From contig JAGMWG010000016.1 in NCBI GenBank assembly GCA_020744225.1, positions 558,001-622,000 of the forward strand: a stretch of DNA of 64,000 nt. The letters run 5' to 3'. The notes beneath the pieces are model-generated. The model saw only the letters and a program-made list of their open reading frames with translations. It made no database searches and was not told the origin of the DNA. This DNA is from Paraphoma chrysanthemicola. Lineage: Eukaryota; Ascomycota; Dothideomycetes; Pleosporales; Phaeosphaeriaceae. Each line of letters opens with the position of its first letter. Positions within the stretch are counted from its first letter, which is position 1. Shown piece after piece: positions 10,385-20,501 of the stretch. The translations under genes were made by a program, and so were the position numbers.

Positions 10385-11323
10385 ATGCCAGTCCCTTTAA
10401 AACCACTAGGCGAGTTCAGGCTGCCAGATCACAGTGATGCTGGCCTTAATCTGGATCGTTCCCCACTCGCCACTGTGGACATCAAAACTTTCACCGACAA
10501 CACCAACACCGCTGATCTCACAGCCGCACTCGGCATCGCAACAGTGCTTTACAGTTGGTGTCCCAATGCACTTGCCGCTTTCCTCGATCTAGACGCCTGG
10601 TTCTCCTTCACATGGACTCTCGCTATCCAGCAAGGCGAACCAGACGAAACAAACATCGAGATCGGACGCGTCGGGAACCAAATCACATTTGGTAGTCTGG
10701 ACAAAGACGGCGACAGCTGGATCCTCATGCTGACTTACAACATCAGCCTGGACGGAGCTGATCGCGGTGCATGGGTCCCGAATCCGAAAGAGAGCATGCA
10801 AGGCGATGACGACATTACTGATGTCGACGAGATCAATAGACTCAGTCGCGACTTCGTTAAGGATCTCCTGTTGAAGAAGAGATGGGAAACGGGAAAGAAA
10901 CTGCGTCATAAATTCTACATCGAGTATGCGCCAATGGATATCTGGGGCGATGGCATCCCAATGAACCCGCATTGGCTTTACAAGTCCCTCGACTTGTCCA
11001 AATGTACTACGTGCGGTAATGCAGCAAATAATATAACGCCGCTGCAGCGATGCGGTAGATGTGGCACGGCAACATACTGTTCAACTGCTTGTCAGCGTCA
11101 GGACTGGGCTGTACACAAGCATATCTGTAGTTTGAGCTTGGAAGATCGAGGTCAGATGCTTGCGATTACGGAGAAGGGCGGACTGATTGGTTGGGATTCG
11201 AAGAGGACATATGCTGTTGAGGGAAGCGGGGAGATGTCGAAGAATCCGAACTTTGTGGACGAGCAAGTCAAGAGAAATCGACCGGCTGATCATGTTGATG
11301 ATGATGGAATTGACTCGGATTGA
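10385..11323 (+). CDS. MYND-type zinc-finger protein
   Basis: Single exon, 312 aa from the ATG at 10385; an in-frame ATG at 10361 would add eight residues. A MYND finger lies at about residues 205-245, with cysteines in CTTC, CGRC, CSTAC and the final HKHIC, so all seven Cys and the zinc-binding His are present. The ~200 residues before it are acidic and unrecognised, with no SET domain, so it is not a SMYD methyltransferase. MYND fingers usually bind proline-rich partner peptides. The C-terminal tail is acidic. Confidence 0.8.
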   Translation: MPVPLKPLGEFRLPDHSDAGLNLDRSPLATVDIKTFTDNTNTADLTAALGIATVLYSWCPNALAAFLDLDAWFSFTWTLAIQQGEPDETNIEIGRVGNQITFGSLDKDGDSWILMLTYNISLDGADRGAWVPNPKESMQGDDDITDVDEINRLSRDFVKDLLLKKRWETGKKLRHKFYIEYAPMDIWGDGIPMNPHWLYKSLDLSKCTTCGNAANNITPLQRCGRCGTATYCSTACQRQDWAVHKHICSLSLEDRGQMLAITEKGGLIGWDSKRTYAVEGSGEMSKNPNFVDEQVKRNRPADHVDDDGIDSD

Positions 11324-11743
11324 GGCTACTCTTGCTACATACAAGCATTCGATGAGTGCAGGCCAGAGCCGAGACTATCGTTGCTTCGACATAGACGAGG
11401 GGTCTTGTGGAAGGAACAAGGCACGGCGTGCAGTGAGCCGTTTCGTCATCGAGCCTCCAATACACTACCAGCTGTTCGCTACCAGTGCTGCTGTGGACGC
11501 GGCCGGAGCAGTCTCACCCGAAATTCGACAGCTTGAGCATACGCCAGGATAGTACTCTATCAAACATCAAACGTCAAAATGACCGGAGGGATTCTATTCC
11601 ATGCCAGCTAAAGGCTAGAATAAGTCGATTATGTACCACAAAAAGCTGCCGAGCGACGCCACAAAACGACGTTAACTCACTCTTCTTTCCTGCCGGCCTT
11701 TGTCACGCAAGCATCTCAGCAATTGCCCACCAACCAAAATTAC
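11324..11743. other. intergenic upstream of the tRNA-like gene
   Basis: 3' flank of the MYND gene. No coding signal or repeat seen. Confidence 0.5.
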
Positions 11744-11952
11744 GGGTACTTGGTCCAGCGGTAAGACGCTCGCAGCTAAAGTCCCTCGTCAAATAGCCGC
11801 TGGACTCGGCTCTTGCAGACCCCCCACGCACTTAACCGTGCGGAAGCATGAGGACTACTCTGGTCCTCGGGACCTTTCGAGATCCGCAGTCTGTATCAGG
11901 CTGAACCGCGAGAGCTATGCGAGAGACCTGCGTTCGAATCGTAGAGTGTCCA
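11744..11952 (+). tRNA. tRNA-like Pol III gene with ~130-140 nt structured insert; anticodon unresolved
   Basis: The ends fold as a tRNA. The acceptor stem pairs 11744-11750 (GGGTACT) with 11945-11951 (AGTGTCC), seven pairs including G-T. The D arm is 11753-11767 (GTC/GAC). An anticodon-type stem pairs 11769-11773 (CTCGC) with 11919-11923 (GCGAG). The T arm is 11928-11944 (CTGCG/CGTAG) with the loop TTCGAAT. The discriminator base is A, and no CCA is encoded. A box (TGGTCCAGCGG, 11751-11761) and B box (GTTCGAATC) are present, and a T6 Pol III terminator follows at 11966-11971. About 145 nt lie between the anticodon-stem arms, far more than a loop, and contain hairpins. The base expected to be T33 is not T, so no anticodon can be assigned. 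It may be an intron-bearing tRNA, a degenerate copy, or another Pol III RNA with tRNA-like ends. Confidence 0.5.
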
Positions 11953-11965
11953 CCTTGGTCTGATC

Positions 11966-11971
11966 TTTTTT
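11966..11971 (+). terminator. Pol III T-run terminator
   Basis: Six T residues 14 nt after the tRNA-like 3' end, the expected Pol III stop signal. Confidence 0.55.
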
Positions 11972-12280
11972 GCATCTGTGACACGGAGTCAGACTGCCAA
12001 AACTATGCTCAACATCACCTGCCTATCTTTGCCGACTGTGACTTTATGCCTTCATCGACACCTGTTTCAAATCCACCAAATTATTTTACCTGAGCATACG
12101 ATGCTCGCAATCGAGTTTTTCAGGCGGTGATGCTGCCCCTTGTTGGGGCGAAGATGGCGGGGTACGACCGATGCACCTCCTTCAACTGAACCTACGGCAA
12201 GTCTCAATAAGCTACACGAGGTCTCGACACTCACTTTGACTTCCTAAGACTACTTTTCAAGCACAATTTTGGCAACATTT
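11972..12280. other. intergenic, upstream of HET gene 2
   Basis: About 300 nt between the Pol III terminator and the HET start codon; presumed promoter and 5' UTR. No clear TATA box. Confidence 0.45.
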
Positions 12281-14543
12281 ATGGCCGCTCTACAGCCACC
12301 TGATACGCAGCTCTGCGATATTTGCAATGCTATCAACTTTGCGAGCTACTTCCAGCCTCCTGTCGAGGGTGAGCCCAGTACCCGGAACAGGATTGATATA
12401 GAGCTTTTCAAGGTTAGAGCTTTGGGCGTCGGCAAAGAGCTGCGACGAAAATCAAGCTTCTGTACATTCTGCTATCTCGCCTTCAATGCACCTGCGAGGA
12501 TCGATGACGATGCTGATTATAGCATGAGCAGCACCGTTTGTGCCAGAAATCGGGATGAAGCAGGTTATACTGTCCAAACAGCGTACTACATCCTAATCAC
12601 ATCCGATGCTCGAGGAGCAGTGTCACTAGGAAAACTTCAGGTTTTGGCTCAGGATGCCCCTCGCTTAGGCCTGCCACGCGAGTTTCTGGCACGGGTTCCT
12701 CGTGAAGCCGGCTTCAATATGGCACAAGCCCGCGAATGGTTAGACTGCTGTCTTAATCTTCATGGGAAGCTATGCGATACTCTCGGAGGCGATGCAGAGC
12801 AAGAACCGCCGCCTCTGCAACCTTCGAATCTCCTAGGCATAGATTTGGTTAACATGTGTATCTGTCCAATGCCACAGGGATCGGAATATCTGGCTTTGAG
12901 CTATTGCTGGCCCGCCAAGCCCTACCTAACACTCGAACAGAAGAACCGCACCAAACTCTTCAAGCAAAACGCTCTGCTCGACGGGATGAACGCTTTACCT
13001 GGTACCGTCCAAGACGCAATCAGATGTGCGCAAGAGCTTCCCTTTCGGTACCTGTGGATCGATGCCTTGTGCATAGTTCAAGATGACTTCAAGCAAAAGA
13101 ATGCACAATTGCAGCAGATGGACAGAGTGTACGGCTGCGCCTCGCTTACATTGGTTTGCGCATACCCCGTACCGCGAGGCCGCGATGATCCCTGCAGTGG
13201 CTTTCCCGGCTACAACAAAAGTGACGAAAGTAGAAAGCGCATGGTACGAGAAGTCCGAGGTATGAAAATGATGCGGTTGTCTCCGGATATAGATGACTGC
13301 TTATTGCGCACGCGCTGGTACACGAGATGCTGGGTAAGGTATCCCTCCCACAGCTCGATGTCTTTGTTCACTAACACAAACCATCGCCTCGTAGACATAC
13401 CAAGAACATCAGCTTTCACGCCGCCTCTTATTTTTCACTCCCAACCAGGTTTACTTTCAGTGTTCATGCAGCGTATTCTGCGAAGACATAGTTTCCGAGA
13501 GTGTTAGTAGAAACGCCTATATATCGCCTGGTAACACGATATGGAGCAGCAAATCACGACACTTGACAGCCGAAGACAGCACAAACTGGGGAGGGTGGGA
13601 GCTTAGCAGGAAGCCAATAAGTGCGCTATCGCGCATGTGGGAAAGCTATGAGATGGCCCTGTCGTCCTACACCCATCGAGACGTGTCCTACCCAGCGGAT
13701 ATCTTGAAAGCCTTCGAGGGCATCAAAGCTGTACTATCGGATGCATTCAGGATGGACTTTTGGCAAGGCATGCCAGAGAAGATCCTAGCCCAAGCCTTGT
13801 GCTGGCAATTGAAGGGCCCATACAAGAGACGAAGAAAAAGACCAACTGGTCTGCCGCCGTCGAAACCACTCTTTCCGAGCTGGACTTGGGCTGGCTGGGA
13901 CTCTCAGGTTGACCTCAATACCTTCATGGTTACTAAAGTGTCTCGATACGATGGAGAGTGGTTTATTGTAAACGAAAAGTCAGTGGCTACACGTTTGGAC
14001 GTTCACCCCCATTGGATCAGCTCGCGGAGTCAAAGACCAAGCTCCTCAGTCATCAAGCCGTTTTTACCGCGCATTGTACCGCGCGAGGAAGTTGATGCAA
14101 ACTCGGAGGATTGGCGGGACGCGCGTATTCTGGCATGCTGGACCACACGAGCCTCATTGGTGCTAGATGGGACTATTCATCAATTCGGCATTCGGCGGCA
14201 CCAACAGCTCTGGCGGGAAAGCAGCAATTTTGCCATCAAAGATGCGTATGGCGACACTGCGGGATGCATCCTGCTGCCGAAAGACTTTCTAGAGGACTAT
14301 GGCATAAAATCAATGAGCTGTGAATTCATTTTGATTTCGCGCAGTCATGTCGTCGGAGAAAAGATGTCCTACTTCGATGAGTCCGTGTACGCAAAGAAAG
14401 ATTGGTGTTATCTTAATGTCATGATGATCTCGCGGCCATCCCATCTCGGCGAGTACGAAGCTCTTCGAGTTGGTGTGGGAGTTGTTCATCAGGACGCGTG
14501 GGTTGCGGCGAAGCCGGAGACGGAGTTCGTGAAACTTGTCTGA
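12281..14543 (+). CDS. HET-domain (heterokaryon incompatibility) protein 2
   Basis: Two exons, 12281-13333 and 13395-14543; 733 aa. The 61-nt intron falls exactly after the Trp of the conserved 'W-TYQEHQLSRRLLFF' segment, and splicing restores the block. The N-terminus has paired cysteines (CDIC, CTFC), a frequent pre-HET feature. The HET domain begins near residue 202 ('YLALSYCW') and includes 'FRYLWIDALCIVQDD' and 'VYGCASLTLV'. The C-terminal half has the usual Trp-rich 'PSWTWAGWDS' motif. The role is non-self recognition by family. It is 330 nt downstream of the tRNA-like gene, on the same strand. The start is the ATG at 12281. Confidence 0.88.
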
Positions 14544-15465
14544 GCGGAATGATCGACGTTGCCAAGATCATGCGCCTTTTACCACCTTCTCGCGCCTCCG
14601 ACGAGATGATGCCGAATGATCTTCGCGCCACAGGGAACTACGCAGACAGGGGTCTCCTATCTTGGCAGAGCGTTTTGAGAGCGCAATATGACGAAAGAAA
14701 CACTTTACAATCAAAAGGGTGACCTGCAAAAGTGCAAACTCAAATCAAGGACGAGAGCTCACCATCTCTAACTACTGGGCACATTCGGGCTGCGCAGGGA
14801 ATTTGGAATCCTTTCGCATCAGCCGGATGCTTAAGGCCGAGATCAGGGGGTGATTTCCTCGAAACAACCATAGGGCTTAGGGCCGATAACTTGACGCTAA
14901 AGAACAAACTAGGCGCTTGGACATGAATGCCAGTCTTTGCGTCGTGAATATTACCAGAACAAAACGTCAACTTGATGCGACAGCACCAAACTTTTCGATT
15001 CAAATCTTTTTCGTGGATAGAAGATAACGCCTTGCTATAGCCTCCGTAAACCGTGTACCGTGTTTCTATGGAGTATTCAGCACGTTGTGGTGGTGGTACG
15101 AGGTTGTGCCCTCCATAAGCTTAAGTTCGGTGTTTTCCATGGCGCTGGAGCGCCAACCGTTTACCCCAGGGATTACGCCGCATCGGTCCGCAGATTTGTG
15201 GATCATAAATGCGTGGAAGCTTGGAAGGGGCAATGTTGCGGACATTTCATTCGCTGCAATCGACGAGGACGGGGTTGCTCTACGGCCAAATGTAAACGTC
15301 TTGATGCAGACCACAGGAAAGCACCCCGTCGCGAGCTTCTACGTGCTAGCACCACGGATGATATAACTTGATCGGGGTGCGCGTTTCTGGCAGCCTCATC
15401 AACTGCACTCTTTCTTTCAGTAGCTTTGCTTTTTCTGGCCTACCAAGCCGTCCTCTCATTTCAAC
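14544..15465. other. intergenic
   Basis: 3' flank of HET gene 2 and promoter of the chitinase. Short open frames show no family features. The ~60 nt before the chitinase ATG are pyrimidine-rich. Confidence 0.5.
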
Positions 15466-16983
15466 ATGCGTTTCTCCAACGCTGCCACGCTCTTTTCGCT
15501 CGCTTCCTTTGCGCAAGCTGCTCCGGCTTCGCATGTCCACGAACATGCTCATTCGAGGAATGCTCCGTCCAAGTTCCAGTCTGGTATCTTCTACGTGAAC
15601 TGGGTAAGACATGACACAACAACTTCGGTGGTATTAGCTAATTGGGATAGGCCATATATGGACGCCAGCACTTCGTCACCGACCTTCCAGCTGACAAGCT
15701 CACCAAGATCAACTACGGCTTTGCAAACGTGAACAACGTTACTGGCGAGGTCTTTTTGACGGACGAGTGGGCCGACGTACAGTTCGGGTACCCTGGAGAT
15801 GTTGGCACCAACGCCACCCAGCTGCTCGGCAACTTCAACCAGTTGTACAAGCTCAAGCAGAAAAACCGTAACCTGAAGGTCATCCTATCCGTCGGTGGTT
15901 GGACCTTCCGCGGTAACTTCAAGCCTGCGCTCTCCACTGCTGCTGGCAGGCAGACATTCTGCGACAGTGCTTTGACTCTCATTGCCGACCTAGGCTTGGA
16001 CGGATTCGATATCGACTGGGAGTACCCTGAGGATGCTACTGACGCTGCCAACTTTGTCGACACTGCACAACGCTGCCGCAAGGTGAGTCACTGATAATAT
16101 CGAACATGATGGCTGGGACTGACAATGCCGCAGGCCTTCGATGACTACTCTGCCAAGCATGCTCAAGGATATCACTTTGATCTTGGTATCTCCGCGCCTG
16201 CAGGACCTCAACGCTACACAGTTCTTCCCGTCAAGGAACTCGATCCCTATGTCGACAACTGGAACCTCATGGCCTTCGACTACCAGGGTCCCGGCTTCTC
16301 CAACTTCACTGGCCACTTGAGCAACGTATACGCCAGCAAGAAGAACCCGAAGGCCACCAATGGTTGGGACTCTGAGACCCAAGAATTCACTCCCTTCAAC
16401 ACCAAGCAGGCCATCGACTACTACAAAGCCAACGTCGCCTCGCCCTCAAAGATTCAACTCGGCCTCCCGCTCTACGGACGCTCGTTCGCCAACGTTGTCG
16501 ATCTCAGCAGGGATGGCCGCGCCCTTGGCCAGAAATTCAATGGCTCTGGTGAGGGAACTTGGGAGCCTGGTACACTCGACTACAAGGTGCTTCCCCAGAA
16601 CGGCAGCAAGGTGTACTCTGATAAGGAGACTCTGGCAAGCTGGAGCTGGGACCCAGTGAAGAAGCAGCTGGTTTCTTTCGATACGCCCGAGGTGTCTATC
16701 TGGAAGGCTGACTACCTCAAGAAGGAGGGTCTTGGTGGCGCGTGGTGGTGGGAGTCTTCTGGCGACCGCGAGATCAGCAGCAGCAAGAGCTTGGTGTCCA
16801 CTGTAAGTTCATGTCATGCGCTTGTTACTACGAATGATTTGCTGATGTGCGATGTAGACAATCAAGCGTCTCGGTGGTGAGAAGAACTTCAGGCAGAGCC
16901 AGAACAACCTCTACTACCCGCAGTCGAAGTACTACAACATCCGCGGCGCTGCAGTCAACGTGACCGTTGCGTCGTTGCGCTGA
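15466..16983 (+). CDS. secreted GH18 chitinase
   Basis: Four exons, all phase 0: 15466-15603, 15651-16082, 16134-16802, 16858-16983; 454 aa. A signal peptide is evident (MRFSNAATLFSLASFAQAA). The GH18 substrate-binding block 'VILSVGGW' is followed by the catalytic DGFDIDWEYP at residues 163-172, with Glu170 the proton donor. Later blocks 'WNLMAFDYQG', 'LGLPLYGRSFA' and 'GGAWWWESSGD' complete the barrel. There is no chitin-binding module. It hydrolyses beta-1,4-GlcNAc chains outside the cell, in wall remodelling or nutrition. Length and motifs fit the ~42-kDa Chi42-like group. Confidence 0.92.
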
Positions 16984-18074
16984 GACTTGGTCGACGGATT
17001 ATAAATCGATAGACTGGAACGTTCTGTACAAACACCGGTCTTGCAAATAACAAGCACTGGTGGAGTTTTTTAAGTTCTAAGAGCTCAAAATCTTTCGCGG
17101 AGATGCATGTGTAATTCAAAGATGTATCTGTGTTCAACATATTTCGGACTAGACAAAATCGCAAAATATCGTTGTCCCGAATTGCCCACGCGCAATCTTC
17201 GCGAGTTGTATCACTTTTGGCTGTAACACTTGCTGTACCTCCTTACATTTGCTGTGGTCTTCGTGACAGTCCAAGTGCGAGCGTGTACGTTGCTATGTCA
17301 GTCCTTCTTCACGAAGTGCCAGTGAGCTGCCACCGATCTGTGCCCAGTCCCCAAACAAGCACCAACAGTCTTGGATGCTCCGAAGTCTCAACACCAGGGC
17401 TTCTGTACTGGCCATTCCTTGGAATATTTCAATTGAGAAGAAACATGGAAGCAAGTACCACCAGCGCAAGCCTACGGAGGAAGCAGGCTGTGGCCGTTAA
17501 ATCCCTCGGAAAATACTCGAACAACCGCTGAATGCGAGCTACAATTGGCACATCGCGTCCGAACATCGTGGTGATAAAGTCAAGAACTGATGAGTCGCTA
17601 AAAGGTTGTTCGGACAATATGCGGCGGGAAGGCTATCGAGGTCTGTAGTAAACTGATTCGAGGCTGCGCGTGACCGCTTATGTGTTATAAGTCATTGCTC
17701 AGGACATCTGCAAGCAAGACCAGTCAATCGACACGGTGACTGTGGCGATCGGTCGGATCCGCACGACCATCGCTTCCAGCACCAGAAGATCAGAAGGTTG
17801 ATTGTAGACGCTGTTGATTGGTTGGTCGCCCTGTTATCAACATTGGGCAATTCTTGGACATAGGAGGGCCTCCAAGATTGATATTGCTGCTTCGTGCCTT
17901 TGGCGAGCGGATTGTCACTGGCTCTCTCGACAGGACTGAGGATAATCCGGATTCTGGTGTCAAGAGAGCGATTCCGACTGGAAATCTCCTCTCAGAAGGG
18001 CCTGATCATGCTTCAACAATCGATTGACTAGCCGTAGAGTGTCCCGAATAGGGTTCTCATCGTACCGGATGGCC
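16984..18074. other. intergenic, convergent 3' regions
   Basis: 1.1 kb between the 3' ends of the chitinase (plus) and the rhodopsin-like gene (minus). Open frames up to 133 codons show no family features. No repeat recognised. Confidence 0.5.
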
Positions 18075-19562
18075 TCAACGATGTACTGCGATAGGAGTGG
18101 CAGGACGAGAGTTGATATCAACGTCGACTCTTTTGGTGATGCCCGATTTTCGGCCTGAGCTTGAAGCCGAAAAGTCCTTTGCGCTGTCGACACTGGATTG
18201 ATAGAAATCAAAATGCGTGTCATTCGATTTCAAGTACCTCTCATCGCTGCTGCGGCCATCCTCAGAAGTGTCGCGACGTGCGAGAGTCGTCATGTGGAAC
18301 GCCTCTTTGTCCGACCATACAATTCCGCCAGCGTGCGTCTCACCGCGAGTCTGTTCAGGTAGGTCTTCTTCGTCGAATGTCTCGTCGAGCTTGTAATGCT
18401 TGCGGGGCGCGTGGACAGATGCGCTGCGTTTTGCGCTACCTATGGCGCCGCTTCCTCCATACCCTGATCGCGGACCATAAGGTTTGGTTGCATTGGTCGT
18501 ACTGAACACGAAAGAGAAGCAGCGCTTGACCGCCTGTTTGAGAACAATGAGACAGGCGCATATAATGCCCAAGTTGGCCTCTATCAAAGTCCAAACCCCA
18601 CGAGTGATGAAGTTCCAAGTTTGGTCTTGTTGATTACGGACACTGTTGGCAACAGCCGTGACGCGGAGAATCGACGTGATTGTGACACTAGAGATCAGTC
18701 AGACTAGCTAGAGAGAGCACTGTGTGGGAGCGTGGAACGCAGTAAGGTGAGTTCAGGTGTATGCGGCGCATATCTTGACAAGAATGAAGAAAAGTGAGAT
18801 CACTTACAATCCTCCCAGCAGAAAGACAGCATACAGCATGATCTTTTCTTGCAGCCTGAGTTGCAATTTCCATACTTCGCGAACCGGCAAGGCCAATACG
18901 ATCACGTCTGTTGCGATGTTCAAAACTGCATTGGCGATCCAGAACATCGAGCTATCAATGCAGGTTCCATCTACAGTCTTATTCCATGAGCGCTGCAACG
19001 GCACACATTGAAAGATAGTTGCAAAGACTGTCGCAACCCCGGAGCCGATGATTATGGCCAGTGCTACGTAGCAAACCCAGCGGAAATTCTTCGAGATGAA
19101 GATGCGCATATATAGCAGCACCACTGACGTCTTGTTGAGACATACGACAATCTTGTATGGTGTTTGTGCGATCCAAAAGTATTTGAGACAAGTCCGTAGT
19201 TCCTTTGTGGAGAGGTCAAGCTTGTGCTGCCCATAGCCGTGCACCACTGCCAACTGGATAGTGACGGATAAGAATATGGAAAAGACCTAATACATGTCAG
19301 TATGTATTGATGTATGCTAGGCGACGCCCCGTTTTCTAGGTGTGGACCCTACCAGAGACGCGATAATAGTATAGTCGTCGACCATCAACCTGGAAACTCT
19401 GAGGCGGGTCGCAATCCTGGCAATGACGATCAGTCCGGCGCAGAGAACCATTATCAAGGACGTCAGATATAACTTCCATCCTTGATTAGGCTCTCCGTCC
19501 TTTGGGAATCCCATGTTCGCCATCGTTGAGGAAATCGTGGTTGTCTTGTGCTCGGGTGTCAC
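18075..19562 (-). CDS. fungal rhodopsin-domain integral membrane protein (SAT4/Pth11-like, no CFEM)
   Basis: Three exons on the minus strand: 19353-19562, 18808-19286, 18075-18687; 433 aa. Seven hydrophobic segments precede a cytosolic Ser/Asp-rich tail. Family blocks are visible: 'RIATRLRVSRLMVDDYTII' after the first helix, 'LKYFWIAQTPYKIVVCLNK', and 'CVPLQRSWNKTVDGTCID'. This family covers uncharacterised plasma-membrane proteins and Pth11-like putative receptors; no CFEM cysteine domain is attached. The 120-nt second intron is longer than its neighbours. Ligand and signalling role are unknown. An internal Met at residue 14 is an alternative start. Confidence 0.82.
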
Positions 19563-20128
19563 AATTGTGGAGAACTAGAAACAACTTGACAGCGCCAAAG
19601 AGGAACTGGGCCGCGGGATGGCTACATCTTGCTCGACAACCTGCTTTTTTGGGACTCACTTGTGCACTGCCTTTCTACGGAGATTGCTTTATCCCGAGTA
19701 GCGAAGCTGTCAAAGAAGTGCATGCATGCAAGCGGGACATCCACTGCTTTGGTATGCTGCGTGTCAGCGCTAATCGTGCCATGATATTGCGCGATGTACA
19801 TATATGGAATCGCTTGGTAGTCATTGTAATGGGCTTGCTGTTGGAAACGCACTGCTAGCAAGGGCTTCGGAGGCGACTTCCGTAGAAACCTGATTTGTGA
19901 GAGTCGTTGACGATTTGCCAAAGCCACCGTCATCAATCTGTTACAAACATTTCTCCTTTTTCTGGAAATCGCATCGGCCCGATCCAAACCCCGTGCCGCG
20001 TTCATAATACAAAAAGGAATGGTCGATTGGAAGGATTGCAGCGTTTCGGAGACTATCCAAATAGGATACGCAGGTACGAGAACTTCATCGTTCCATTGCG
20101 GAAGAGTCTCTACAGAGCTGGAGTACTC

Positions 20129-20145
20129 GAACCACTAGGTGGTTC
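20129..20145. repeat. short inverted repeat, 7-bp arms, 3-nt spacer
   Basis: GAACCAC and GTGGTTC flank TAG. It could be a dimeric regulator site; nothing else supports that. Confidence 0.4.
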
Positions 20146-20198
20146 AAGAATTCAGCTTCACATAATGATTCGACAACAAAGCAGGCTTTGATTGAAAT

Positions 20199-20214
20199 CG
20201 CGTTCGCGAACGCG
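20199..20214. promoter_or_regulatory. 16-bp perfect palindrome, candidate regulator site
   Basis: CGCGTTCGCGAACGCG is identical to its reverse complement. It lies 288 nt upstream of the esterase start and about 640 nt from the rhodopsin-like start. Zn2Cys6 dimers often bind inverted CGG/CGN half-sites, but no cognate factor is identifiable. Confidence 0.4.
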
Positions 20215-20501
20215 TAGTAGGTTCCGCAAGTTCCGAGCCAAGATCCGGTGCCCAGGTGGAGAGATTGCGCTAGCGCCGAAGCCGCAGGTGCGGGAAGCCG
20301 TTCGGCCCCCTGCAGCGGACACGGCTTGAACGTTCAATCATCTCCCGCGGACCAAATTGAACATTGCCACCATGCGGAATCTGTCAAGCCGCAGCTTCGG
20401 GTCAAAGCTAAAAGAAGTTTAGATGGACTTTGCACCAATCTATGCTGTTCGCATTCTCCCCGCTGCAATGCAGGTAACTCGACACCGCCCACACCTTCAA
20501 G

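Larger units (their letters stand above)
19563..20501. other. intergenic, divergent promoter with palindromes
   Basis: Lies between the starts of the rhodopsin-like gene (minus) and the carboxylesterase (plus). It contains a 16-bp perfect palindrome and a 7-bp inverted repeat, listed separately. No gene seen. Confidence 0.5.

Noticed and set aside
4264..11323. Secondary-metabolite cluster around the monooxygenase
   Set aside because: No PKS, NRPS, terpene synthase or tailoring partners; neighbours are HET, phosphatase, F-box and MYND genes.
20119..20150. GGTTCGAG on the minus strand as a tRNA B box
   Set aside because: It is part of the inverted repeat; no matching A box, acceptor stem or T-run around it.
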